The notes under the pieces were generated by a model, which saw nothing but the letters and a program-made list of their open reading frames with translations, ran no database searches and was not told the origin of the DNA. Made by a program: the position numbers and the translations under genes. Below, one piece after another: positions 1 through 5,549 of a stretch of 5,997 nucleotides of DNA (positions are counted from its first letter, which is position 1; every line of letters begins with the position of its first letter). The stretch lies in the NCBI GenBank assembly GCA_019236545.1, contig JAFAIV010000414.1, forward strand, positions 1-5,997, in the 5' to 3' direction. This DNA is from Actinomycetota bacterium. Lineage in GTDB: Bacteria; Actinomycetota; Thermoleophilia; Gaiellales; Gaiellaceae.

Positions 1-1904
1 TCGTCGACGGGCAGGACCAGTTCGAGGGCGCCGTCTCGCCGGGGCGGTTCCGGACGCAGGACGGGATCACGTGGATGGCCGGCGAGAGCTCGCTCTACGA
101 CGGCGTCCAGCACCGGCGGCTCGTGCTGATGCTCGACGCGAGGCACGTGCTCGTCGTCGACCGACTCGCGTCGAGCCGGTGGCACACGTACCAGCAGATG
201 TGGCACCTCTTCCACGGCGCCCGTGTCACGACGCACGGCCTCGACGTGACCGGCACCGGCGCGACGGCCGCTCAATCGATCACGATCTCGCAGCTCCAGC
301 CGTACGGAGTGCGCCGTTCGATCGTCACGGGCCGGCTCAGCCCGCCTGCCGGGCTGTGCTCCCAGGCGTACCTGCACGCGATCTCGTGCCCGCAGGTCGC
401 GTACACGCGCGGCGGCCGCGACGCCGCGTTCACGACGCTCCTCACGATCGGCCCGCCGACCGGCTCCTTCTCCGCGCGCTACCTGCCGCGCGCGCGGGCG
501 ATCGCGATCCGCGAGGGCTCCCGCTCGCTCGAGGTCCGGCTCGGGCTGAGCGCGCCGGGGGCGCAGGTGGCGTATGCGACCGATCCCAAGCCGCCGCGGC
601 TCCGCGGCGTCTCCCGGATCGCCGGGACGGAGAGCTGGGTGGTCTCGGGCGACGCGACGCAGGTGGTACTCCCCGGCGGGGCGACGAGGATGACGACCAC
701 CGCCCACTCACGAGCGACGCTGACCGCCGTCGGCGCGGTCGCGGCCGACCTGAGCACGAAGAACCTCATGCTGCGGTTCCGCGTGCGCGGCGCCGACCAC
801 CTCGCGAACCTCGACGTCGAGCTCTCGAACGACCATTGGCGGACGACGGCGGAGATGGACCTCCGCGACTCGTATCCCGCGCGCTACGAAGGCGAGTGGT
901 TGCGCCTGTCGCTCCCGCGCGGGCAGCTCCGTGACGACCACGGCGGCCACTGGGTCACGTCCGGCACCGGCGCGTTCGACTGGAGCCGAGTCGACGGCCT
1001 CCGCTTCGTGCTCGAGACGAGCGACGGGACGCCTCCGGCGTCGCTCGACGTCGCATCGGTCGCGGAGGTCCCCTGGCAGAAGCGCGGAGTCGTCCTCTTC
1101 GTGTTCGACGACGGGTACGCCTCCATCCTCCCGGCCGCGAGCGCCCTGCACCGGGCCGGGATGCCGGGGAACGTCGCGGTGATCGGCAAGTACACCGTGC
1201 TCCCCGCCCGGCTGTACCTCAACACCGACGAGCTGCGGACGCTCCAGAACGCCTGGGGCTGGAACATGGTCAACCACACCCAGCGCCACGTGGACGCGAT
1301 CTTCTCCTATCGCTACCCGCTCCGGCTCGACACCTACGAGCGCGACGTCGTCGGCGGCGCCGTCTTCCTCGAGGAGCAGGGGCTGAACTCCGCACCGAAC
1401 TGGCTGATCTACCCGCACGGGACGACCGACGCGGCGCTCTCCCGCGTCGTCCGGCGCTTCTACAAGTTCGCGCGGACGACCGACGCCGCCCCGGACGCGT
1501 ACCCGTTCGGCAATCCGCTGCGGGTGAAGACGCTCGAGGTGAAGATCCCGCAGGACTCCGGGGAGGGTGGGGACGGCGGCTACACGCCCCCGGCGGTCGT
1601 GCAGGCGGCCGTCCTCGACGCCAAGCGGTTCCACCAGACGCTGATCCTGACGTTCCACCGGATCCACTCGCGCACGTCCGACCGGCCGGGCTACCCGCTG
1701 CGGCTGTTCCGGCAGATCGTCGCGGACGTCCGGCGCGACGGAATCGAGGTCACGACGTTCAGCGGCCTCGACCGGCTGATGGGCGTCCGCGAGGACAACC
1801 GGATCGTCTACCGGCCCGCACGGCCGGCGCAGATCGTCCCGACGGTGGTGGAGGCACGCCACGCGGGGCGGGGACTGCTCGGGAGGGTGGCCTCCTGGTT
1901 CTGA
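1..1904 (+). CDS. Heparinase II/III-like C-terminal domain fused to a NodB-type polysaccharide deacetylase (5' end outside window)
   Basis: The frame is open to the left edge (first full codon at base 3), so 633 residues are visible and the true start is upstream; the ATG at 75 is internal. Visible residues 1-170 resemble the C-terminal beta domain of heparinase II/III-type polysaccharide lyases: a YxGxQHRR motif near 32-39, a VVDRL strand, then WHTYQQMWHL near 60-68. Residues about 249-352 look like a second beta-sandwich, possibly carbohydrate-binding. Residues about 360-604 carry NodB deacetylase motifs: FDDG (Asp369, Asp370), HTQRH (His425, His429, the usual metal ligands), YPHG (470-473) and LTFHRIH (His552). 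In this family the metal site removes N- or O-acetyl groups from polysaccharides. Only two cysteines are visible (119, 129), which could form a disulfide in an exported protein. Whether a lyase toroid and signal peptide lie upstream cannot be seen. The deacetylase call is firm; the heparinase-like call is by motif recall and less certain. Confidence 0.82.
   Translation, partial: VDGQDQFEGAVSPGRFRTQDGITWMAGESSLYDGVQHRRLVLMLDARHVLVVDRLASSRWHTYQQMWHLFHGARVTTHGLDVTGTGATAAQSITISQLQPYGVRRSIVTGRLSPPAGLCSQAYLHAISCPQVAYTRGGRDAAFTTLLTIGPPTGSFSARYLPRARAIAIREGSRSLEVRLGLSAPGAQVAYATDPKPPRLRGVSRIAGTESWVVSGDATQVVLPGGATRMTTTAHSRATLTAVGAVAADLSTKNLMLRFRVRGADHLANLDVELSNDHWRTTAEMDLRDSYPARYEGEWLRLSLPRGQLRDDHGGHWVTSGTGAFDWSRVDGLRFVLETSDGTPPASLDVASVAEVPWQKRGVVLFVFDDGYASILPAASALHRAGMPGNVAVIGKYTVLPARLYLNTDELRTLQNAWGWNMVNHTQRHVDAIFSYRYPLRLDTYERDVVGGAVFLEEQGLNSAPNWLIYPHGTTDAALSRVVRRFYKFARTTDAAPDAYPFGNPLRVKTLEVKIPQDSGEGGDGGYTPPAVVQAAVLDAKRFHQTLILTFHRIHSRTSDRPGYPLRLFRQIVADVRRDGIEVTTFSGLDRLMGVREDNRIVYRPARPAQIVPTVVEARHAGRGLLGRVASWF
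1881..1890 (+). promoter_or_regulatory. Probable ribosome-binding site for the LamG gene
   Basis: The purine-rich GGGAGGGTGG lies inside the last codons of the deacetylase gene. Its GGGAGG core ends 8 bases before the CTG at 1895 and 14 bases before the CTG at 1901. It is the only Shine-Dalgarno-like site near the point where the LamG reading frame must begin, so it supports a non-standard start at 1895 or 1901. Confidence 0.45.
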
Positions 1905-2743
1905 GGCCCGTCGTCCTCTGCGGCCTGCTCGCGGCGCTGGCGATCGGGTTCGGGGCGTGGACGAACCACCCCGAGTCGACGCCGGACCCGTACACGCAGG
2001 CCGTCCTCGCGGCGCGGCCGGTCGGCTTCTGGGAGCTCGACGAGCCCTACACGTCGTCGGTCGCGCTCGGCACGGTCGGGCCGAGCGGCCGCTACCGCCA
2101 CGTGCACACCGATCCCGGCGTCGTCGGCCTCGCGCGGATCTTCGACGGTCAGTCGGCGTACGTCCAGATCCCGGACAGCAACGCGTGGAGCCAGCCGACC
2201 ACTGGCGCCCTGACGGTGGAGTTCTGGATGCGGCCGGACGCGCTCGTCTTCCCGCACGAGGAGGGCTCGGGGTACGTCTGGATCCTCGGCAAAGGCGAGC
2301 CCGGCCGGTACGAGTGGAGCTTCCGGATCTACGGGCAGGACAACCGCGAGAGCCCGAACCGCGGCAACCGGGTCGGCTTCTACGCGTACAACCCGCAGGG
2401 CGGGGAGGGCGCGGGCGCCGAGTTCCAGGACACGGTCGTCGCGGGGCAGTGGATCTACGTCGTCGGCGAGCTGACCTCGACCGGCGTGAAGATCTACCGC
2501 GACGGCACCCTCCGCCAGGGCCCGCCCGCGCGGGCGACGCTCTACGCGAATCCCGCGTACCGAATCCACATGGCGCACGGCTCGGCGCCGCTCCGCATCG
2601 GGACGCGCGACTTCCACAGCTGGTTCCTCGGCGCGGTCGACGAGGTCGCCATCTACCCGCGGCTCCTCTCCGACGCCGAGATCCAGCAGCACTACCAGCT
2701 CGCGCTCGCGGAGAATCCCGGGCTGGCCGCGCCGCACTCGTAG
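1895..2743 (+). CDS. Secreted or membrane-anchored LamG (concanavalin A-like) domain protein, probable CTG start
   Basis: The C-terminal 200 or so residues form a LamG/laminin-G-3 type beta-sandwich: ARIFDGQSAYVQIPD, TVEFWMRPD, QWIYVVGEL, KIYRDG, and the closing FLGAVDEVAIYPRLLSDAEI. This fold usually binds carbohydrate or protein ligands. The first ATG/GTG/TTG in frame is GTG 2102. Starting there would delete VLAARPVGFWELDEP, the typical opening strand of these domains, and a preceding hydrophobic stretch (VVLCGLLAALAIGFGAW) that reads as a signal peptide or anchor. The gene therefore probably starts at CTG 1895 (282 residues, better spaced from the GGGAGG site) or CTG 1901, which overlaps the TGA of the upstream gene. 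No lipobox is seen. Overlap with the deacetylase gene suggests coupled translation and a shared role at the cell surface, which is inference. A -1 frameshift fusing it to the preceding protein, or a sequence error, is the alternative. Confidence 0.78.
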   Translation: MVLRPVVLCGLLAALAIGFGAWTNHPESTPDPYTQAVLAARPVGFWELDEPYTSSVALGTVGPSGRYRHVHTDPGVVGLARIFDGQSAYVQIPDSNAWSQPTTGALTVEFWMRPDALVFPHEEGSGYVWILGKGEPGRYEWSFRIYGQDNRESPNRGNRVGFYAYNPQGGEGAGAEFQDTVVAGQWIYVVGELTSTGVKIYRDGTLRQGPPARATLYANPAYRIHMAHGSAPLRIGTRDFHSWFLGAVDEVAIYPRLLSDAEIQQHYQLALAENPGLAAPHS

Positions 2744-2753
2744 GATTCGCCTT

Positions 2754-3545
2754 GTGGACTACGCGCGGGAGTTCCCGTCCCTCGAGCTCGACCGCCCGGC
2801 CGAGCGCATCCTGCGGCTGACGCTCCGCGCGCCCGGGCGGCTGAACGCGGTCAGCGAGGCGGCGCACGGCGACCTCGCGCGCGTCTGGCTCGCGATCGCG
2901 CAGGACGAGGAGACGCGGGCGGTCGTCGTCCGCGGCGCCGACGGCGCGTTCTCGTCGGGCGGCGACCTCGACATGGTGCTCGCGATCGCAAACGACGCCG
3001 AGACGCGGCGCCGCATCTTCCACGAGGCGCGCGACCTCGTCTACAACATGCTCGCCTGCCCGCAGCCGATCGTCTCGGCGATGACCGGGCCGGCCGTCGG
3101 CGCCGGCCTCGTCGTCGGGCTGCTCGCGGATGTCTCGATCGCGTCGCCGAACGCGCGCATCCTCGACGGCCACACGAAGCTCGGTGTCGCCGCCGGCGAC
3201 CACGCCGCGATCGTCTGGCCCCTGCTCGTCGGGATGGCGAAGGCGAAGTACCACCTGCTCCTCAACGAGCCGCTGAACGGCGAGGAGGCCGAGCGGCTCG
3301 GGCTCGTCTCGCTCTGCGTGCCGGAGGAGGAGCTGGAGGCGAAGGCGCTCGAGATCGCGGAGCGGCTCGCGTCGGGCGCGCAGGCGGCGATCCGGCACAC
3401 GAAGCTCGCCCTGAACGACTGGCTGCGGATGGCAGGCCCGATCTTCGACACCTCGCTCGCCCTAGAGTTCATGGACATGGCCGGTCCGGACGTGCACGAG
3501 GGCGTGGCGGCGATCCGCGAGAAGCGGCCGCCGAGGTTCGCATGA
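2754..3545 (+). CDS. Enoyl-CoA hydratase/isomerase (crotonase) family protein with atypical active site
   Basis: The 263-residue length is typical of a single-domain crotonase. The start is GTG 2754, with AGGA at 2742-2745 eight bases upstream. Crotonase landmarks are clear: the first oxyanion-hole segment AFSSGGDLD (65-73), the second GPAVGAGL (112-119) with ADVSIAS after it, then DGHTKLGVAAGDHAA (138-152), EEAERLGLV (177-185) and a C-terminal helical region. The family handles acyl-CoA thioesters by stabilising an enolate. By eye, the two glutamates used by classical enoyl-CoA hydratase (144 and 164 of the rat enzyme) fall on Val120 and about His140. Hydration of 2-enoyl-CoA is therefore uncertain; isomerase, lyase, hydrolase or another CoA reaction is possible, and Asp138, His140 or Asp149 could serve as catalytic residues. 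It overlaps the next gene by ATGA. Family assignment is firm; the reaction is unknown. Confidence 0.9.
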   Translation: MDYAREFPSLELDRPAERILRLTLRAPGRLNAVSEAAHGDLARVWLAIAQDEETRAVVVRGADGAFSSGGDLDMVLAIANDAETRRRIFHEARDLVYNMLACPQPIVSAMTGPAVGAGLVVGLLADVSIASPNARILDGHTKLGVAAGDHAAIVWPLLVGMAKAKYHLLLNEPLNGEEAERLGLVSLCVPEEELEAKALEIAERLASGAQAAIRHTKLALNDWLRMAGPIFDTSLALEFMDMAGPDVHEGVAAIREKRPPRFA

Positions 3546-4150
3546 ACGAGGCGCAGCTCCGCGAGCGGCTCGGCGAACCGTCCGCGATCGTCCAGCGGAA
3601 GATCGCCGACCGGCTCAACGACCTCACCCGCAAGTTCGTCGAGCGCTCGCCCTTCGTCTGCGTCGCGACGGGCCGCCCCGACGGCGGCCTCGACGTCTCG
3701 CCGCGCGGCGACCCGGCGGGCTTCGTCCGCATCCTCGACGAGCGGACGCTGCTGCTCCCCGACCGGCCCGGGAACAAGCTCGCCGACACGCTCTCGAACG
3801 TGATCGCGGACGACCGGATCGCGCTGCTCTTCCTCATCCCGGGCATCGGCGACACCTTCCGCGTGAACGGCCGAGGCCGCATCGTCGACGACCCGGAGCT
3901 GCTCGCGGAGAGCGCGGTCGACGGGAAGGCGCCGGAGCTCGGGATCCTGATCGAGATCGAGGAGGCGTTCACGCAGTGCCCGAAGGCGCTCGTCCGGTCC
4001 GACCTCTGGAACCCGGAGCGCCACGTCGACCGCTCGGAGCTTCCGAGCGCCGGCGAGATCCTCCGCGCCGTCGCCGATCCCGAGCTCGACGTGGAGACGT
4101 ACGAGCGCGAGCGGGACGAGCGGTACGCGCGCCGCGAGGGCCTCTACTAG
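3542..4150 (+). CDS. FMN-dependent PPOX-type flavoprotein (DR_2398 / MSMEG_1061-like family)
   Basis: The product has 202 residues, the usual length for this branch of the pyridoxamine 5'-phosphate oxidase-like split-barrel family. Motifs in order: SPFVCVATGRPDG (36-48), DVSPRGDPAGFV (51-62), LLLPDRPGNKLADTL (70-84), LLFLIPGIGDTFRVNGRG (95-112), then AFTQCPKALVRSDLW (142-156). The SPRGD and PDRPGNK segments are the expected FMN-phosphate contacts. Homologues are cytoplasmic flavin-dependent redox proteins whose substrates are mostly unknown, so no reaction is assigned. The ATG at 3542 overlaps the TGA of the crotonase gene, and GAGG at 3533-3536 lies 5 bases upstream, so the two are probably translated together. 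It may supply a redox step for the same acyl-CoA or other small-molecule substrate, which is inference. Its TAG overlaps the stop of the convergent small gene by a few bases. Confidence 0.9.
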   Translation: MNEAQLRERLGEPSAIVQRKIADRLNDLTRKFVERSPFVCVATGRPDGGLDVSPRGDPAGFVRILDERTLLLPDRPGNKLADTLSNVIADDRIALLFLIPGIGDTFRVNGRGRIVDDPELLAESAVDGKAPELGILIEIEEAFTQCPKALVRSDLWNPERHVDRSELPSAGEILRAVADPELDVETYERERDERYARREGLY

Positions 4151-4332
4151 CGCTGGCGTTCCCACGCGTCGAGCAGCTGCTCGACGTTGCGGCGCTGCGC
4201 GTCGCTGAACTCGAACCCCGCCAGCAGCCGCCGCGCCTCGGAGACGTCGTCGTTCTCGACCGCCGCCTCGAGATGCTCGCGCATCGGGATCGGCTGCCGC
4301 AGCTGCCTGCGCAGCCAGCGGAGAAGGCTCAC
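4147..4332 (-). CDS. Small hypothetical protein downstream of tRNA-Val
   Basis: I do not recognise this protein. It has about 61 residues and begins MSLLRWLRRQLRQPIP, a basic and partly amphipathic N-terminus, followed by an acidic, probably helical region (EHLEAAVENDDVSEARRLL) and ending LLDAWERQR. Codons are strongly G/C at third positions, as in neighbouring genes. The frame also opens at a GTG at 4347, but that is only 2 bases past the tRNA 3' end, where RNA processing would remove any ribosome-binding site. GTG 4332 has GGAAG (4345-4341) at an 8-base spacing and is preferred. An internal ATG at 4284 lacks a good ribosome site. The stop overlaps the stop of the convergent PPOX gene. The frame could still be chance in such GC-rich DNA, hence moderate confidence. 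Confidence 0.5.
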   Translation of the reverse strand: MSLLRWLRRQLRQPIPMREHLEAAVENDDVSEARRLLAGFEFSDAQRRNVEQLLDAWERQR

Positions 4333-4340
4333 TTGAGCGG

Positions 4341-4345
4341 CTTCC
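4341..4345 (-). promoter_or_regulatory. Possible ribosome-binding site deciding the GTG 4332 start
   Basis: On the minus strand GGAAG lies 8 bases before GTG 4332 and just outside the mature tRNA 3' end, so it would survive tRNA processing. It is an imperfect match to GGAGG. Confidence 0.35.
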
Positions 4346-4348
4346 ACA

Positions 4349-4421
4349 TGGGCGGTGACGGGCTCGAACCGCCGACCCCCTGCTTGTAAGGCAGGTGCTC
4401 TCCCAGCTGAGCTAACCGCCC
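4349..4421 (-). tRNA. tRNA-Val (anticodon UAC)
   Basis: Read on the minus strand, the 73-base gene folds as a complete cloverleaf. The acceptor stem GGGCGGT pairs perfectly with ACCGCCC. The D arm carries the usual TAGCTCAG...GGGAGAGC. The anticodon stem CCTGC/GCAGG encloses the loop CTTACAA, giving anticodon TAC, which reads GUA and probably other valine codons. The variable loop is short. The T arm GGCGG-TTCGAGC-CCGTC has one G-U pair. The discriminator base is A. No CCA is encoded (the next bases are TGT), so CCA must be added by nucleotidyltransferase. The gene begins 18 bases after the stop of the flagellar-rod-like gene, with no clear promoter of its own between them. It may be cut from a longer transcript or be driven from inside that gene. 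Confidence 0.97.
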
Positions 4422-4439
4422 GGGTCGCCGGGAACGGTA

Positions 4440-4670
4440 CTAGGCGAGAACGTCGAGCAGGCTGCGCGTCGTCTGGTCGGCCGCCCGCACGACCTGCGCG
4501 TTCGCGGCGTAGAGGATCGGCGCCTGCGCGACGGCGACCATGTCCTCGACCAGTCCGCCGAGCGCCGGGACGAAGCCGGGCGTGTTCGTGTTCGCCACGT
4601 CGTTCGCGGCCACGTCGAGCTGCAGCGACGCCGCCTGCATCCCCGACAACGCGCTCCCGATCGCGCTCAT
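4440..4670 (-). CDS. Minimal flagellar rod/hook-like protein (N- and C-terminal segments only)
   Basis: The product has 76 residues from ATG 4670. The N-terminal 33 residues (SAIGSALSGMQAA, then VAANDVANTNTPGF) match the conserved start of flagellar rod and hook proteins (FlgB, FlgC, FlgF, FlgG, FlgE class), including the AxNxANxxTxG signature. The last 30 or so (DMVAVAQAPILYAANAQVV...) match their C-terminal helix, which packs against the N-terminal helix in the axial structure. The beta domain that normally lies between is absent; real FlgB/FlgC are about 130-150 residues. No break is seen, so it looks like a natural compact protein rather than a damaged gene. The start was chosen because homologues begin at this Met. 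A TTG at 4694 would add eight residues and has GAGGG about 12 bases upstream, whereas ATG 4670 has no good ribosome site. No other flagellar gene is in the window, so a role in a flagellum is inference. Confidence 0.75.
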   Translation of the reverse strand: MSAIGSALSGMQAASLQLDVAANDVANTNTPGFVPALGGLVEDMVAVAQAPILYAANAQVVRAADQTTRSLLDVLA

Positions 4671-4674
4671 GCGG

Positions 4675-4711
4675 GAGGGATCGGCGCGACCCAAGCCGCG
4701 CGCGATCCCTC
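4675..4711. repeat. Inverted repeat/hairpin between msrB and the flagellar-rod-like gene
   Basis: GAGGGATCG (4675-4683) is matched exactly by its reverse complement CGATCCCTC (4703-4711). With one bulged base the stem can extend by a further CGCG pairing, leaving a loop of about 10 bases. It fills most of the 49-base gap between the msrB stop and the next start. There is no T-run after it on the minus strand, so it is not a standard intrinsic terminator. It could attenuate transcription, stabilise the msrB mRNA end, or mask the start of the downstream gene. Confidence 0.5.
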
Positions 4712-4719
4712 GCGCGGAG

Positions 4720-5112
4720 CTATCGCTCCTCGAGCTTCAGCGCGGCGGAGTTGATGCAGTAGCGCAGCCCGGTCGGGTGCGGCCCGTCGGGGAAGACGTG
4801 TCCGAGGTGGCCGCCGCAGTTGGAGCACATGACCTCGGTGCGCACCATCCCGTGGGTGGTGTCGACCTCCTCGTCGATCGCCTCCTCGCTCGCGGGCGCG
4901 TAGAACGCCGGCCAGCCGCAGCCCGAGTCGTACTTCGCGTCGGACTCGAACAGCTCCGCCCCGCAGCCGGCGCACCGGTACGTCCCCGGCTCGAAGACGA
5001 AGTCGTATTCGCCCGTGAACGGCGGCTCCGTTCCTTTCCGGCGCAGGACGTGGAACTGCTCGGGCGTCAGCTCCGCCTGCCACTGCTGCTCGCTCTTCTC
5101 GATCTTCGGCAT
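4720..5112 (-). CDS. msrB: Peptide-methionine (R)-S-oxide reductase MsrB
   Basis: The product is a 130-residue, full-length, stand-alone MsrB. It reduces the R epimer of methionine sulfoxide in proteins back to methionine, in the cytoplasm and usually with thioredoxin as electron donor, as part of oxidative damage repair. Seen in order: LTPEQFHVLRRKGTEPPFTG (15-34), the zinc pair C47-x2-C50 in YRCAGCG, SGCGWPAF with Cys65 as probable resolving cysteine, the second zinc pair C96-x2-C99 in MCSNCGGHLGHVF, and RYCINSAAL with catalytic Cys119. All key residues are present. ATG 5112 is the only start possible: the frame meets TAA at 5139-5137 and no other start codon lies between. No strong ribosome site sits at normal distance; TAAGGAG (5139-5133) is 20 bases away. 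It is the first gene of the minus-strand group and is divergent from the MmcQ/YjbR gene. Confidence 0.97.
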   Translation of the reverse strand: MPKIEKSEQQWQAELTPEQFHVLRRKGTEPPFTGEYDFVFEPGTYRCAGCGAELFESDAKYDSGCGWPAFYAPASEEAIDEEVDTTHGMVRTEVMCSNCGGHLGHVFPDGPHPTGLRYCINSAALKLEER

Positions 5113-5159
5113 GGGACGAGCGTAGCCGCGGGCTCCTTACGGCGAGATAAAACGTAGGC
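5113..5159. promoter_or_regulatory. Divergent intergenic region, probable promoters for msrB and the MmcQ/YjbR gene
   Basis: Only 47 bases separate the two start codons, so promoters must overlap or reach into the genes. A short A-rich island (GAGATAAAAC, 5144-5153) stands out from the surrounding very GC-rich DNA and could be a -10 region. On the minus strand TACGTT (5157-5152) fits the loose TANNNT pattern. No convincing -35 elements are seen, so the exact promoters are not assigned. Confidence 0.35.
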
Positions 5160-5549
5160 ATGAGCAAGGCGGACGCGACCGAGCGCGTGCGGCGGCTGTG
5201 CCTCGCGCTGCCGGAGACGAGCGAGCGGCTCAGCCACGGGACGCCGAGCTTCTTCGTCCAGGAGAAGCGCTGCTTCCTGATGCTCTGGGACAACCACCAC
5301 GGCGACGGGATCTTCGGCTTCTGGTCGGCCGCGCCGCCGGGGAACCAGGAGCTGCTGATCGAGGCCGACCCGGAGCGGTTCTTCCGGCCGCCCTACGTCG
5401 GCCACCGCGGCTGGCTCGGCGTCAGGCTCGACCGGGCCGTCGACTGGGACGAGATCGCCGGCATCGTCGAGGATGCCTGGGCGACCGTCGCGCCGAAGAA
5501 GGTCCTAGCGTCCCTGGACATCGACGCGGATCGAGACGACGCCCGCTGA
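5160..5549 (+). CDS. MmcQ/YjbR family protein (DUF419)
   Basis: The product has 129 residues, close to the family's usual length. Recognised motifs: LCLALPETSERLSHGTPSF (13-31), FFVQEKRCFLML, HHGDG, APPGNQELLIEADPERFFRPPYVG (57-80), then HRGWLGVRLDR and VDWDEIAGIVEDAW (94-107), ending VAPKK. This is the conserved core of MmcQ/YjbR proteins, which have a CyaY-like alpha/beta fold. They are often labelled DNA-binding, but for most members the role is unproven and I assign none. ATG 5160 has only a weak TAGG at 5155-5158 upstream. It is divergent from msrB, so shared regulation is possible. The last 45 bases overlap the end of the convergent protease gene; residues after APKK are poorly conserved-looking. 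Confidence 0.92.
   Translation: MSKADATERVRRLCLALPETSERLSHGTPSFFVQEKRCFLMLWDNHHGDGIFGFWSAAPPGNQELLIEADPERFFRPPYVGHRGWLGVRLDRAVDWDEIAGIVEDAWATVAPKKVLASLDIDADRDDAR

Noticed and set aside
71..934. A 287-codon + frame over the first gene
   Set aside because: Arg/Ala/Pro-rich shadow of the heparinase-like/deacetylase frame.
1895..1925. Lipoprotein signal at the Cys in the LamG N-terminus
   Set aside because: The residue before the Cys is Leu and the Cys lies at the start of the hydrophobic stretch, so it does not fit a lipobox.
1957..2820. A 287-codon + frame over the LamG gene and the start of the crotonase gene
   Set aside because: Arg/Pro/Gly-rich shadow frame; the LamG frame has the recognisable motifs.
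708..3398. An 896-codon open frame on the minus strand, antisense to the deacetylase, LamG and crotonase genes
   Set aside because: It crosses three well-supported genes, is dominated by Arg, Ala, Asp, Val, Pro and His in low-complexity order, shows no domain motif, and is the expected shadow of strongly G/C-ending codons.
3041..4165. A 374-codon minus-strand frame over the crotonase and PPOX genes
   Set aside because: No domain signature, and both + strand genes beneath it are convincing; composition is shadow-like.
4349..4421. tRNA gene as an integration site (attB) for a mobile element
   Set aside because: No integrase, no duplicated tRNA 3' end and no composition shift nearby.
4667..5293. 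A 208-codon minus-strand frame overlapping msrB and the MmcQ/YjbR start
   Set aside because: Shadow of msrB in another frame; it crosses the divergent promoter region and has no motif.
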